From the NCBI RefSeq assembly GCF_001949145.1, contig NW_019091571.1, positions 368,005 through 432,004 of the forward strand: 64,000 nt of DNA. Reading direction: 5' to 3'. Shown here one piece after another: positions 35,236 to 47,139 of this stretch (position 1 is its first letter; every line of letters begins with the position of its first letter). The notes below the pieces were generated by a model, which had not been told where the DNA came from, did not search any database, and saw only the letters and a list, made by a program, of their open reading frames with translations. A program made the translations under genes and the position numbers. The DNA comes from Acanthaster planci (Eukaryota > Echinodermata > Asteroidea > Valvatida > Acanthasteridae).

Positions 35236-37297
35236 GTGAGTTGGGCTTGTTGGCAAAAGCCAGTGGCTCTGCACGAAGCCTGTTGAGGGCAGTATCCACC
35301 CCAGAGTGGAAGTGCGCCCTCACTGGTAAGGCAGAGACGGACTGGAGGGAACTCCTTCAAAGACTGTACATTCAAACAGAACCATTGATCATTCATACCC
35401 AGTGCCTGCTGTGGCAGATGTACATCAACCTATGGAAAAGCATGTCCTGTATTCTGGCTCAGAGTGGATGGAGTGCTAATATAATGACAGCCATGACCAG
35501 GGCTCTGGGCTTTGTTCCGACTGGCAAAGCCAGTTTACCACGGCATTATAACTGTACCCAATTGATTATGCATGCAAGAACAGTTTACTCCATGACCCAG
35601 CAAGCAGTGGTTTGATACAGGGTTCCCGCAGCCTGGAAAAGTCATGAAAAAGTCATGGAAATTTGTTTTCATTTTCCAGGCCTGGGAAAGTCATGAAATT
35701 TTGTAAAAATGACTAAAGTCATGGAAAAGTCATTGAATTTTTCAAACATTGTGTGTAATTTCTATTATCAGAAATAAGTGCATAAAATGTGTGATCTTAT
35801 TTACAACTTTAAAAGTCCGAATAGTCCAAGAAATTGCATTATTGGGTCATGGATTTTCATAATTTGGTCATGGAAAAGTCAGGGAAATGTATTTCTCCTT
35901 TAGGTGCAGGAACCCTGTTGATAGGAGCTAAAGATGATAAAATGTAATTGCCCATTTTTGTAGTCTCTTGTTTTGTTTATGCATTGTTAAATACCACTTT
36001 TCCTTGGCGGTTACTCAGAAATATAGCCAGACCTTGTAAACATGTGGACAGTGGTGACCACCAACTTGAATGTGATAATGTATGACTAAAGCAATTGTTG
36101 CTGTGTCAAATGTAAAGATTACAAAGTGTGTGGGTCAAATGGCACTTCTCGTGCACAAAGACTTGGCAGATGGTACTATTTTTGACGTATTTGACGTAGA
36201 GTATCACCTTGGCCAGAAAATTTCACTCCAGTAGCTGAAGGTCAGGTCGATTGCATTGTAAGCCACTCCTAAAAAGTGCAGAGAAGTTGCAACTTCACTG
36301 TCACATTGTTGTATTAGGCCAAGCTACATATTTGCCTTGGTGGTGTCTAAGGTCAGGATCGGCTTGTCTGGTGTTTTTTTATGGTGCTGGGGTGTGGCTG
36401 TCTGACCGAGTTACCCTCCCGCTGGCATCATTGAAAGCGCAAGGCAATGTGGCATATTGAAAATCAAAATCGGGAACGTTCACTACTGAGTATACAGTGT
36501 ATGTTGCCCAGTGCTTTTTGAGATTTTAAGATGTAGGAAGAAAAACATTTTTTTTTAGATGTTGATTTTTTGACAGTGCTGATAAAAGCGGAAACACTTC
36601 AACACTTTTTGACATTAATGCATCTGTAATCTCTTGTTAGTTTCGTGTTACTTGTTCAGAAATGAAATTTCCTAAAAATCATTTAATGTTGATTGTAAAA
36701 GTAATTTGCCAGACTTTCATGAATGGGCACATTGATGACTCGGGGTTTTTTCCCTTCTACTTTAGGGAGTCAACCCAGTATGGGTGTTTCCTGACATACT
36801 GGTACCCTAGTCACACAGCAAAGATTTGATATCTTTTGAAATAGTTAAAAGTTTAAATGTAAGTGTTGATAAGTTTGTAGGGTTCCAGGAATGACTGTCA
36901 TCCGTGTCTGCGAAGTTCAAAAGAAAAATGGAACACTCTTGTGACTTCCTTTTGTTATCGCTTGTTTTTCATTTTGTCCATACTTTTGCGGGGTCTGATG
37001 TAATAAGGTATTGGGATATTCTGTTCAGATTATCAACCTGAGATCTCCACAATCTGCAGCATTTTGTTTGTTGCCAATTTACTTCCTGTCACGTATTCAG
37101 TAATCAAAAAACCGTAAATAAGCCTCATTGAGTGAAACACTTTCCAGAAGTTTGTGTACAAAGTTAAAACAGCTCCGAGTCTTGAAACTCGAGGACATCA
37201 TCAGATGACATCATCACAATGCTGAAGGGTTTGAGTTTTATTCTAGATGATGTCAGAGTTTTATCTAGACTCTTTTTTTTTTCTTTTCTCTCAACAG
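35236..37297. other. Intron with a foldback element
   Basis: Contains a 300-bp inverted-repeat element (35618-35917). The frame of the preceding exon stays open well past its donor (to about 35615), so intron retention would add about 125 residues, but the conserved protein continues at 37298. Confidence 0.6.
35618..35917. mobile_element. Non-autonomous DNA transposon with CAGGGTTCC termini
   Basis: Begins CAGGGTTCCCGCAG and ends TGCAGGAACCCTG, an imperfect terminal inverted repeat. It is bounded by the direct repeat TTGATA (35612-35617 and 35918-35923). The inside has repeated GTCATGGAAAAGTCA-type motifs in direct and inverted form. CAGGG-type ends recall hAT elements, but those make 8-bp target duplications and only 6 bp match here. 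Confidence 0.75.
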
Positions 37298-37413
37298 ATT
37301 CATATGTCCGCATCACACTGATGTCTTCCAGTGGCTTTGAGATGACCAAAAGCAAGACGTCAGTCCGACGTGGACAACCCAACCCAACCTTCAAAGAAAC
37401 CTTCATTTTTCAG
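37298..37413 (+). CDS. SYT14: SYT14-like exon: C2B middle part
   Basis: The acceptor is CTCTCAACAG|AT after a long T tract, the donor is TTTCAG|GTAAAC, and it runs from phase 1 to phase 0. It encodes DSYVRITLMSSSGFEMTKSK then TSVRRGQPNPTFKETFIFQ. The RRGQPNPTFKETF stretch is a signature of SYT14/16. The usual SDPYV calcium-loop residues read APDSYV across the exon junction, so canonical calcium coordination is not preserved. Confidence 0.96.
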
Positions 37414-37957
37414 GTAAACACACCCAAATCACATGCAATCAGTGTATCATGCAGTAAGTGTAGACAAACTAGCAAAATAAAGACCATGAGGTTAACTGAA
37501 GAGATTCTACTGTGGTCACACAGTATGTGTGCAAAGCATGGCATCCACAACCTCCGCACGAAAGAAGCCCCCATAATGTAGGGTGCGATGGCGTTGTATT
37601 TGTTCATACCTTTGTGCAAGTTATCCAGTAATGCAGTGCAACAGCTTACACTTTACTGGCTGGTGTTTGCTCTTTGCATGCTGCTGCCATAGGCATGCAG
37701 AGCCTCCATCTGGCAGCTTTACACAATAGATATGGCCAGTTCAGGGATTCCTGTGCATGTTGATTATGTAACTGCTCGCGCTGTGTTCATTCCTATATCA
37801 TGCAATTGGACAAGGCGATTCTGACGCAGTTGTACAAGCTGCCAGTTCAAGGCTCTGCGTGCCTGTGGTGGCAGCGTGCAAAGAGTGAATAATAGCCTAT
37901 CATCGTTGTTTTCTATCACTGCTCGTCATTGTTGACGTTGTTTGACCCAACCCACAG
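37414..37957. other. Intron, no gene seen
   Basis: Short intron between the last two C2B exons. No feature was recognised. Confidence 0.6.
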
Positions 37958-38155
37958 GTGGCTCAGTTCCAGCTGGCCGACGTGACGCTCATGTTCACCG
38001 TCTTCAACAAGCGTGGCATGAAGCGCAAGGAGACGATTGGCTGGTTCTCCATGGGGCTCAGCAACACCAGCGACGAGGAGACCAGCCACTGGAAGGAGAT
38101 GCGAGAATCCAAGGGCCACCAGGTGTGCCGATGGCACATTCTGTCCAACAAGTAG
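37958..38155 (+). CDS. SYT14: SYT14-like terminal exon: C2B end with WHxL motif
   Basis: The acceptor is ACCCACAG|GT, phase 0, and the stop TAG is at 38153-38155. It encodes [20 protein letters not shown] then [20 protein letters not shown] and ends [13 protein letters not shown] is the conserved WHxL motif at the C-terminus of synaptotagmin C2B domains. The third calcium loop, which in calcium-binding members carries aspartates before the K-x-IG motif, reads [12 protein letters not shown], so this loop is also non-binding. Confidence 0.96.
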   Translation: MAQFQLADVTLMFTVFNKRGMKRKETIGWFSMGLSNTSDEETSHWKEMRESKGHQVCRWHILSNK

Positions 38156-40212
38156 TCAGAGAGGGACCGTCTTTTGGATGAAACAGGAACTGTGCTCTGT
38201 GAAGTGGGACAAAGTAGCCATTGTTCTAGGGGTGGAATTCGAACTGTCCACACACGGGTATACTTTGCGGGTTACTTTACGATTTCTCAAGAGGTTCGGG
38301 AATTTTAAAGAAAATATCCAAAAGTTTGTTGAGCAAGTCCATACCCGGGCATTTCATACATCAGTAGACTTCAACAGTTGGGTCAAAAGCCTCCCTCACA
38401 GGAATACAACATTCAGAGTTGGATGTTTGTTTTATTCAAAACCAAATCACTTTCGCCAAAAAGAAGAGCCGATGTTTAAGTAGGAACTTTGTTCCTGGTT
38501 CATTGAAATGAGTCATAAATTTGAACTCTTCTCAGGAGGAAGGAGAGGATGTTCTTTGCAGGGCACGTTTTGACGAGGAAATACTATGTATACAATTTCT
38601 CACCCAATTTAACTGTATTGGTTTTATTTGAAAACTTGGTCATTCCAGGCTCAAAAAGCAACAATTTAATTTCCTTGCAAATACACAAGGGAAAGATAAC
38701 CCATTCCTGCTTCCATGTTTAATGTAAGAATGATACTAACTTTGCTTATGTTCTTAATAACAAAACCCATTATGTAATAACAAGTTACAAATTAAAAGTA
38801 CTTTTTGGGGATAAATTCACCATTTATTGTTCACTAAAAATATAATTTATAAGATGAAAAGTACTGTTTTTCAATTGCATACTTGCATGTATTTGTGGAT
38901 TATAGATATCCTCATACCTTAATTCCAGTCCCCCATAAGGCACTTGGAAATTCACTTGCTTCGAAACTTCTTTTTTTGACTGACACTACAGTGCTGGGAG
39001 CGCATCCGGCTTGATGTGAATAAGTTGACTATTGTGTTGGATTATACATGATATGAAACACAGTACTGGGGCCAGTCACATTAGCAGTGTGTGTCCTGTG
39101 GTTGTAAATTTATGCATATGTTTCAACCAGTGAACATTTTATACTCGTGAATACATGTAGGCATGCAAGCTGTAGTTGGAATGAAACAGCAGGGCCCTCT
39201 ATGTACTTACAAACTTGTTTTTTCCTTTTGCAGTCACAATGGATGGAACAAAGTTTTCCTGTCAGTTTTGACATTAAAATGGGCATTGTTTTGTTATTTC
39301 AAAACAGAAATCGCTGTCTGGTCTCATTCCAGTTTTAACCTCCATACTGATACACATGCAGGACAGGTTGTGGAGTGTTCAAGGCATGGCAAAAATGTCA
39401 AACCATAAGGCAATCACCGATGATGTGACCCTCTTTACTGTTGTGTGTAAATTGGACTGTATTTTGTCCGATACTTGTGAGGATCCTTCATGAGTACAAG
39501 GCAGAAACCAAGACCCCAAGCTTACAGGGTACTCTAGAATCTTTGAATCGGAAGATTTAACATTTCAAAGATTTGTACAGGTATTTTTGCATATGTACAG
39601 TGTAATTCTTTTTCTTTTTCTAGGAAGGTATATGGTTACAAAATAAATACAAATGGAGATCGGTACAGACAAGATAGAACAGTTTATTTTAAAACTTTTG
39701 TTAGCTTGCATTTGCCTCTAAAAGTTTGTGCACTTTCTGTTATCAGATTTCTACATCACTATCAGTAAGCACTCCTTTGCCTTGTAAACATTGGACACCT
39801 CTCCCATAATTTTTGTAGCAGTTTTAACCTTATTTGACTGTCTAACAAATCTTTCAATGAGATGGATTTAGAAATACATTAGAAAAAAGAGGAAGGACTA
39901 ACACATTTGATGTCACATTTCCCATTAATATTGAATATAGCTGATAATTGGAAAGCTGTGAAACTGATCAAATTTAAGTCAGAAAATTATAGACTTGACG
40001 CTAAATTAGGTGTAATTTTGACAATGGATGTATATCTTCAGTTTTTGGATTTTTCTTTTCTAAAAATAGCATGTACTTGTATTCTACTCTTGCTTTTCAA
40101 AATTTACTAAATTTGACCTAGTTAACTTTAATTTGTATTTAGTCCTAAGTCAACTGTATGGTTCTCGGATTTCTAAAACTGGCATAGTTTCAGTACAACT
40201 TATACACTCGTC

Positions 40213-40218
40213 AATAAA
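40213..40218 (+). terminator. Candidate polyadenylation signal of SYT14-like gene
   Basis: AATAAA about 2.1 kb after the stop codon, followed within 60 bp by T- and GT-rich sequence. An alternative AATAAA is at 39642-39647. Transcript ends would decide. Confidence 0.3.
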
Positions 40219-42450
40219 CTTTCATGCATTTACTCTGTGCCTTTTCCCCCACGTTGTCCTTAAGATGTAACCTTTGACCTTTGTGTAAAACCTTTTTCAC
40301 AGCTGTTTTTATTGACATATTTCAGAACACCTTGATGTAGGTGTTTGGCTTTCCTGTTCACTGAAGATAACAATTGTCTAGTTTTCAAATTTGACAAAAG
40401 TATATCTAAATGTATTTATTCATTCCTCTGTCTGGTTTTTATTTTCGTAGTTTCATGTTCAGTTCAGCAAGCTTTACTGAAGTTTTCACAGCAAGGTGTA
40501 ACAAGCAGACAGCAAATACAACAACTACAGATATTTGTACATTAATACATTTTATTTCTGGCTAACAACATTGTACATGTATTGTGAATTTGGGTGTATA
40601 TATGCACGTCTTTTGTTTCTGATATTCTTGATGCTTACCACTGGTATGCGGGTTAGCAGACTGTGTAGGAGGGTATTGATGGTGTAGATATGTCAACATT
40701 AACTTATTTTTTAGGACACATCTATGAAACCTACTGAATTTACATGGCCCTGTGTAGGGTGAAATAAATTGGACCATTAACGAGTAATGTTGAGTAGCAC
40801 GATGTCGGTCTGTGCTTGCAATGTATGTTGGAGTTGCTTGAATGAAAAGACTGGGAAGGAGCTCTGCATATGGACACTTGATGCCCCTGTGCACAAATCT
40901 ACGTGTTTTCTAGTTAAATGCTTCGGAACTTTCTTGGCTAAATTTCACTTTTTATGACGTTATAACTTTCTGATGGTTGTTATAAAATTTGAAGGATCAA
41001 ATTTGTGTTGTCCGTATATGGAACTCGTTCTAAATACTGAATTAATTTGGAAGTAGTTGATCGAAAACTTGAAGACAAAATGTGGAAATGTTAGGTTTTA
41101 ATCTCAACAGTTTGATAAATTATATTCATAAATACCTCGGCCTCCCAATTCAATAACATGCAACTTGATAGTGTATCAACATCTGACATATCAGACACTA
41201 GTACCTGGATACAAGACATTTCAACTGATTCTGATTGGTCAAGAGTCTGTGTGCACAAGGCTCTCCTTGCACGCACCACGTCCATATAAGGAGATTCATT
41301 TGGACGACTATAAAAATAAAATGGATGGAGTGTTCGGTAAAATGAAAGTAAAATTCAACAAAATTCACTTCTTCTGACTCTGACCAAACAGGTATTTATG
41401 AATGGGAATAAATACACGTACATGTATGTGCTTGTCCAGTCTTAAATGTGCGTTTAAGACCGGCTCAGGAGATTGAATGCTGATAGTGGTCGTCGTGTCC
41501 ATTCTCCTGAGAGCTGGTCTTAACAGGCTGTGATACTTGCAGAATTTAAAATAACCAGAAAGGCATTCAAAGCTATCACAATTGGAAGGCTTTTTTGGTT
41601 ACTGAATACCCCCAAAATGGAAAAATGTACGCAATCAGAAATTCAAATTCTTGACTGAATACTACTCCACAATTAATGGTAACTTGCTATATATACTTAC
41701 ATGTACAATACTGGTATGTTATGCATTGATTTGCTCAAAGCCTAAAAATGGCCCACAAGTGCATTGCTTGGTTGGTGCACAGTTAAGATTATGTGCTAGA
41801 TATTGCTCATTCTAGGTATTGCTTCAATTTTTCTTTGTCCAACTGAATATTAAATGTTTTCCAATGAGGACAGTCACCCCATAGAAAAGTACTTGTGAGA
41901 AAAATACTCAAAAATCAGAATATAACCTAATGAAAAAAATATTGCGTATATATTGCATATGTACTTTTACAACAGTGGGGCAATGATATTTGTCCAAAAT
42001 ACAAATGATTGCAAGTGTCCTGAAACATTCATCATTAGCCAAGTCATGCCACACAAACCAAAATTCGACAAAAATCTGTGATCATCAAAAAGTTCCTTGG
42101 CAATATTGCTTCTTTACCAAATTGGATATTTTGGTCCAATGCAAACTTTGGCCAACAGTGTTCCTTTGCACTAAATTGAGGAGTCCAAAATATGTACACA
42201 TGTACATATGTATAGTTTATAAACATATGAATACTTTTGCATGACACCAAAGGGCAAATTTTCAAATGTATGCCTACTATGAACTTTTATGATTTCACTC
42301 AGACTTAAGATCTGTCCACAGACTTGCAGTCTTTGTTGATTAATTTTTATCCATAAGGAACGTCTTTTCTTTAAAAAAAAAAGAAATTCTCCAAACCCAC
42401 TGTACCATGCTGTACAACACAACACATACATTGTGAGTTCCACACACCAA

Positions 42451-42780
42451 AAAGTACTGTATCCCTAACAGTCCCAAATACTACAAAGTACTACTTAGTA
42501 CTAAAACGTAGTACTCAGCCCTGTCGCTTGTAAGAGGACATGACCTTATTATTCTCTGAAGCCATAAAATACTATAGAGAAGACAATGTACCATACAGTG
42601 CTGTGGCACTATGAATGCATGGTTTTATTGTTCTCTGTAAGAGTAACAATGGAATAAACCTAGCCAGAAATAGTAATTTGTAGCGCTAGGTCCTTCAGGC
42701 TCAGAGTGTTACGTAGTATTCTGTAGTACTGAGTACTCTAAGCCAAACAACGCCCGGTACTGTTAGGGGTATAGTTAAAA
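42451..42780. mobile_element. Foldback (MITE-like) element rich in AGTACT
   Basis: The left end AAAGTACTGTATCCCTAACA and right end TGTTAGGGGTATAGTT form an imperfect terminal inverted repeat of about 22 bp. Subterminal regions on both sides are packed with GTACTA/TAGTAC motifs in inverted orientation. There is no coding capacity and no clear target duplication. Confidence 0.65.
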
Positions 42781-44066
42781 GAAATCCCCGTATAAAGGAT
42801 GGTAGCTCAGCCCCAAAGTAGTGAATTCCATAATACTTGCATATACGTACATGCAGATAACCAGTAAGTGTTGGCATATCCTTTAATTCCAAGTGGTGAA
42901 GTAACAGGTGCGCCTTTATCATAGCATTTTTTTTTCAATAAGTTGTGACTGATATCACGACTTGTGAGAACGTCATCACAATAATACTACATGTATACAT
43001 GGCAAAATGAGCACATCCATCAAACAGAAACTAAGTTAATCAATCAACTTGATGGACATGTACTGTAGTTCTGGGAGACCATTTTGATTTGAATGGCCCT
43101 CTCTGAAAGCAAACTATTGTTTTCCATTTTTCAGAAAAGCTTTTTGGATCAAGTGATTTAAACTGAAGCTTGAGGTTGATCACACGGGTGTAGCTTGCTA
43201 GACTAATCAAAGGCTCACAGAAATCCTTCATGTGGAATACAATGGCCTTCACCGAACAAAAATTGGTGACTTTTCATGAATATTAACCATTTTACCCCGT
43301 GGAATAAATATAAAGACTAGTTTAAAATGTAAAGTAACAAGCTACAACTGGAAGAAATTGAACTGAGACCTTAAACAAACAAGAATCCCCACTCTGTCTT
43401 AGAAGTTCAATGTATTGAATGCTTTTAGCCAATCTGGCATTTAAAGTAAATTCACTGAAACATACGGTACCAAAATCCCAAATGAATGCCTACTTCAGTG
43501 CTTTGGAAACTTCACTGTATGTACATGTAGTTTCTCTATCCTTAAAACAACCTTACATCTCCAAACCACAGTTACATCTAGATGTTAAAATTGTGACCTG
43601 TCACAACATAATGAACATAAAATCACACTACACTGTTTCCTATTATGATGGTTCGAAGTCAAAAAAATTGAAAGGGAGGTCACTTTCGGGTTTTGTAATA
43701 GTTAGAAAGAATATAACCCGTGTTGTATATTTATTTCCAAATTTTAGTAGGGTTAGATATTTAAAACTGTCATTCTCTTACCAATTTTGACAACAGCATT
43801 ATTCTGTTTGAATAGTGTTGGACACAAAAGACACAAAGCTGCCCAAGTGTCACATTGTCATGTTAATTTTACACATGTACTTAGTGTTTTATTGAAAGCT
43901 CTTTTTATTTTAATTGAAAAAGACCAATATCAATTTTGGAAAAACCGACTTTCAGCTCATTTTGTGATGACAGGTCAAAATTATGGATTCAGAAAACTGC
44001 CAAAAATAAACACTTGATTCAGATTATGTTTCATTAAAATACAATCTACTCCTGTGAGACCTTATT

Positions 44067-44129
44067 CTTTAATCCTAACCCTCCTCAATCCTTCACCTGT
44101 TGGAGGATTGAGGAGGGTTAGGGTTAAAG
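44067..44129. repeat. Hairpin with 19-bp perfect stem extended to about 26 bp
   Basis: The left arm CCTAACCCTCCTCAATCCT (44074-44092) and right arm AGGATTGAGGAGGGTTAGG (44104-44122) are perfectly complementary around an 11-nt loop. The stem extends outward about seven pairs with one G-T wobble. It lies 353 bp beyond the stop of the minus-strand dehydrogenase, possibly in its 3' UTR. Confidence 0.9.
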
Positions 44130-44481
44130 TTTAGACCGAATGGACTCACCAAAATCAAAATGAATACAAAACACCTTTGATTGCACTATATATACAAATC
44201 TAACACAAAGAAGCTGTGTCCTGGGAAAGTTTCATTAATAATTGCAATTTGAAGACAGTGAAAATTCAGCAATTTCCGGTGATTTCAATCATTTTGGTTT
44301 TGGTCATGATCCCCAGCTCAAGAAAACTTGAAGGTTTCCACTTGTTACGGAGAAATTACACCATACAAATTACAAAGACTTTATGCCACATTGCAGAGTG
44401 TAACACCTGCAAACTATTTAACATGTTTTGATACTCTTGTCCTAAACGGCAGTAATGATACTGTTCCAACTGCCAATGCTT

Positions 44482-45441
44482 TTACAACCCTGTCATTTTT
44501 TCACTTACTTCCCACAACTTCTTCGCTTTGCCCTCATCCATACCCTTTGTGCTAACGGCTTTTTCCTTGCAGTCGCTGAAGTAGCAACCGCTAAGACCTT
44601 TAACCTCGTCTGAGACGGCACAATGAATAGCTGTCTGGGCACCAGCACGGGGACTCTTGATAACTAACCACATCAGGGGGTCACATATCGGCATACACCA
44701 CTGTGGTAAGAGGTACCTGGTGATGTCCGTGTGGACACCGCCCGGGTTGACGCAGTAAACACTAACTCCGGAATCCTTGGTTCGCCGGGCCAGTTCCTTG
44801 CTGAACAAGACGTTGGCCAGCTTGCTGCGCATGTAGGCCTGCAGCCGGCCGTAGGAATGCTCAGAGTTGAGGTTGTCAAAGTCTAGGCTGGTGAAATTAT
44901 AGGTGAAGGAGGAGACATTGACCACACGGCTTCCAGGAGACTTAGCCAAGAGTGGCAGTAGCTGATTAGTCAAGAGGAAGTGGCCCAGGTGATTGACACC
45001 GAAGTGGTTCTCGAACCCGTCTTCCGTCTGCATGTATGGGCAAAAAAAGACCCCGGCATTGTTGATCAGCACATCCAGGCGAGGCTCTGTGGCCAAAAAG
45101 GCCTTGCAGAACATCCGGACCGACTTCAAAGAGGCCAGGTCCAGCTGTCGGACAACCAGCGTACCGTCTCGGACACGCCGGCGGATATCCTTGGCCGCCT
45201 GGTTACCCTTCTCCAAGCTGCGGCAAGCCATGATGACATGGGCACCCCGGTTAGCCATATCAGCTGCGATCTCCTTACCCATCCCCGTGTTAGCTCCCGT
45301 GACGATAACTGTCCTCCCCTCCATGCGATTGCTGGAATAACAAACTCCGCCCTCCGCATATCTCTTCCACAAAATGAAAGCAACAAAGAGGGCCATGGCA
45401 TAAAATGCCCCCCATGCAATATCCTCCATCTGGACTGCCAT
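44482..45441 (-). CDS. Retinol dehydrogenase 11-14-like short-chain dehydrogenase (gene A)
   Basis: Encodes 319 residues from the ATG at 45441, an NADP-dependent retinal/aldehyde reductase type likely anchored in the ER or mitochondrial membrane. An N-terminal hydrophobic segment (residues 10-25) is followed by the cofactor motif TGANTGMG (48-55), NNAG (127-130), catalytic serine near 177-178 and YMRSK (Y203, K207). ENHFGVNHLGHFLLTN and the LSGxYFSDCKEK tail are typical of RDH11/12/13/14. The frame is open upstream to an acceptor (CTTTCCAG|GT, exon start at 45473), so a 5' exon precedes it, probably near 47150 where a CG-rich segment ends in GCG|GTTAGT. Another RDH lies 4 kb away on the same strand. 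Catalytic residues are intact; exact orthology to RDH13 or RDH14 is unresolved. Confidence 0.93.
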   Translation of the reverse strand: MAVQMEDIAWGAFYAMALFVAFILWKRYAEGGVCYSSNRMEGRTVIVTGANTGMGKEIAADMANRGAHVIMACRSLEKGNQAAKDIRRRVRDGTLVVRQLDLASLKSVRMFCKAFLATEPRLDVLINNAGVFFCPYMQTEDGFENHFGVNHLGHFLLTNQLLPLLAKSPGSRVVNVSSFTYNFTSLDFDNLNSEHSYGRLQAYMRSKLANVLFSKELARRTKDSGVSVYCVNPGGVHTDITRYLLPQWCMPICDPLMWLVIKSPRAGAQTAIHCAVSDEVKGLSGCYFSDCKEKAVSTKGMDEGKAKKLWEVSEKMTGL

Positions 45442-47139
45442 ACTGGTGTTGCCTAAACCTCTCAAAAGCACACCTGGAAAGAAAGCATAAGCACATAAAA
45501 ACTCATTCCATTAGCCAAGCAGCACAAGCACAAACAGCAAAAAGCATGCTTTTATAATGGAGAAATCAGGCTGCTTTATTTTTCTGTTTACAGGCTCTAT
45601 GGTTTGACTGATGAAACCCGTTTTCAAATTTTTCTTGTTCAACACAAACTTACAACTGAATATAGAAGTGGTTGATCGAGAACTAAGTATTTCACAAACC
45701 TTTCTGTCATATCTGGGGAAAAGAACTGAATCAATATTACTTAAAGTTACATAATACAGTCCAGAACAAATAATTTCAAGGACAGATACAATGCTTGACA
45801 ATGATTATCATCTGCAGACCTGGATTACAAATGCTTTCGGCAGACTATGCTCCTTGTTTAGATAATTTGCAGTGGAATTCTCAGGTGACATTAAGCTGTA
45901 CCGTACTGTCGTCACAGAAGGGGTGGGAGGATGTAGGAGTGAAATTCTCCATGGTGGAAGGTAAATACTAAAGGGCATATTCCCACCCCCACCAAGGAAT
46001 AGAACAATATCACACACCTGCAAACAAAAAGATTTTAACACCAATTAAAATTTAAAAAAAACTTGTTTAACATTGTTTTCTAAGTCCTTAGGTGAGACTT
46101 TTGGTTTCATTTTTTACGCCATTGTATTTATCATGTCTGTGATGAGATACTGTCCGGAAAAATATCACGCTTGACACAACTCAGAATTGGCAAGCACTGG
46201 GTCATAATGTACGTACATGTAACTGCTTCTTTGCCTGCAGGAGACCCATAAGGGGATCACGTGGATGTCCCAAAACTTGTTGCAGAAATTTTGAGAAAAA
46301 CATTGACATCTTGGCCCCAAGTTGATTTTTTGGTTGATTTTATATTTTTTGTAATTAAGGTTGGGCCTTAATAGAAGGTTGGACCAAGATGATTGGATGG
46401 TTGAACAGTCATTTTTTGTTTCAAAACCAAAAGTTTCTACATTTTGTTTTGTTCGCCAATTTCGTTTTCACACACCAAATGAAAAAGCTTCCAAAGCAAC
46501 TATCATAGTGAGGCTTGACCACACACACTGACCATGGTTCTAAAACTGCTCTCTAGACTCTAGAGAACTCCGGCACAGTAGGCTGGTTATTTTCCTAGAA
46601 AGCAAAAATGCAGAGTTGGGTTGATGAGTGAGTTCACCCTTCATTTATTTTTCCACAATGGCAAACAATTTTCATATATTAATCAATTCAAAGAGGTACG
46701 TGCACTTTTTAGACAAAAACCGTAGGGAACCCACTAGGATGCTGAGCTTGTATTTTGAGCCCTTTTAATGCACGAAACACACAAAAGCACTAGACCACTG
46801 CAGACAAAAGACAGCAAAGACGCCCTAGGCTCTACTTAGTCTTAGATATTCAACTTCTCAGTACTGAGCTCCAATCGTCATGTTCGTGTTGAATTAAAGA
46901 CGGACATGACGAACAGACGAATACGCGAGTTTTACGGGTTGTCAACTGAAAGTTAACACAATAGGCCTAGGCCTAATTTCTAAACCACTCTAGTTTTAGG
47001 CTAATCCTTTCACACCATGAGAAAAGTATGTTCATGGTATCAGAAGCCTTTTAAAGATCAAGGATCCAAGAAAAGGTACACCAACTACACAAAATTACTT
47101 CACACAAACAGTTTTAACACTCACCCGGTTTTACACACA

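Larger units (their letters stand above)
182..38155 (+). other. SYT14: Synaptotagmin-14/16-like gene (span within window)
   Basis: Gene span built from the exons listed separately. The C2A, C2B and WHxL segments are clearly closest to vertebrate SYT14 and SYT16, a calcium-independent synaptotagmin branch linked to membrane trafficking; SYT14 and SYT16 cannot be told apart here. The transcript entering at 182 must have at least one more exon to the left of the window. Every exon upstream of the assembly gap that has both ends visible joins in phase 1, whereas C2A starts in phase 0. At least one exon that changes phase must therefore lie in or near the gap at 30616-31215. Several internal ATG exons suggest multiple promoters. 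Confidence 0.85.
38156..44481. other. SYT14-like 3' UTR and convergent spacer
   Basis: The proximal part is 3' UTR of the SYT14-like gene; its length is uncertain, with AATAAA candidates at 39642 and 40213. The distal part lies between two convergent genes and contains a foldback element (42451-42780) and a perfect-looking hairpin (44067-44129). No coding gene was recognised. Confidence 0.55.

Noticed and set aside
44980-45456. Plus-strand frames opposite RDH gene A, and similar ones opposite gene B
   Set aside because: Shadows of the conserved minus-strand dehydrogenases.
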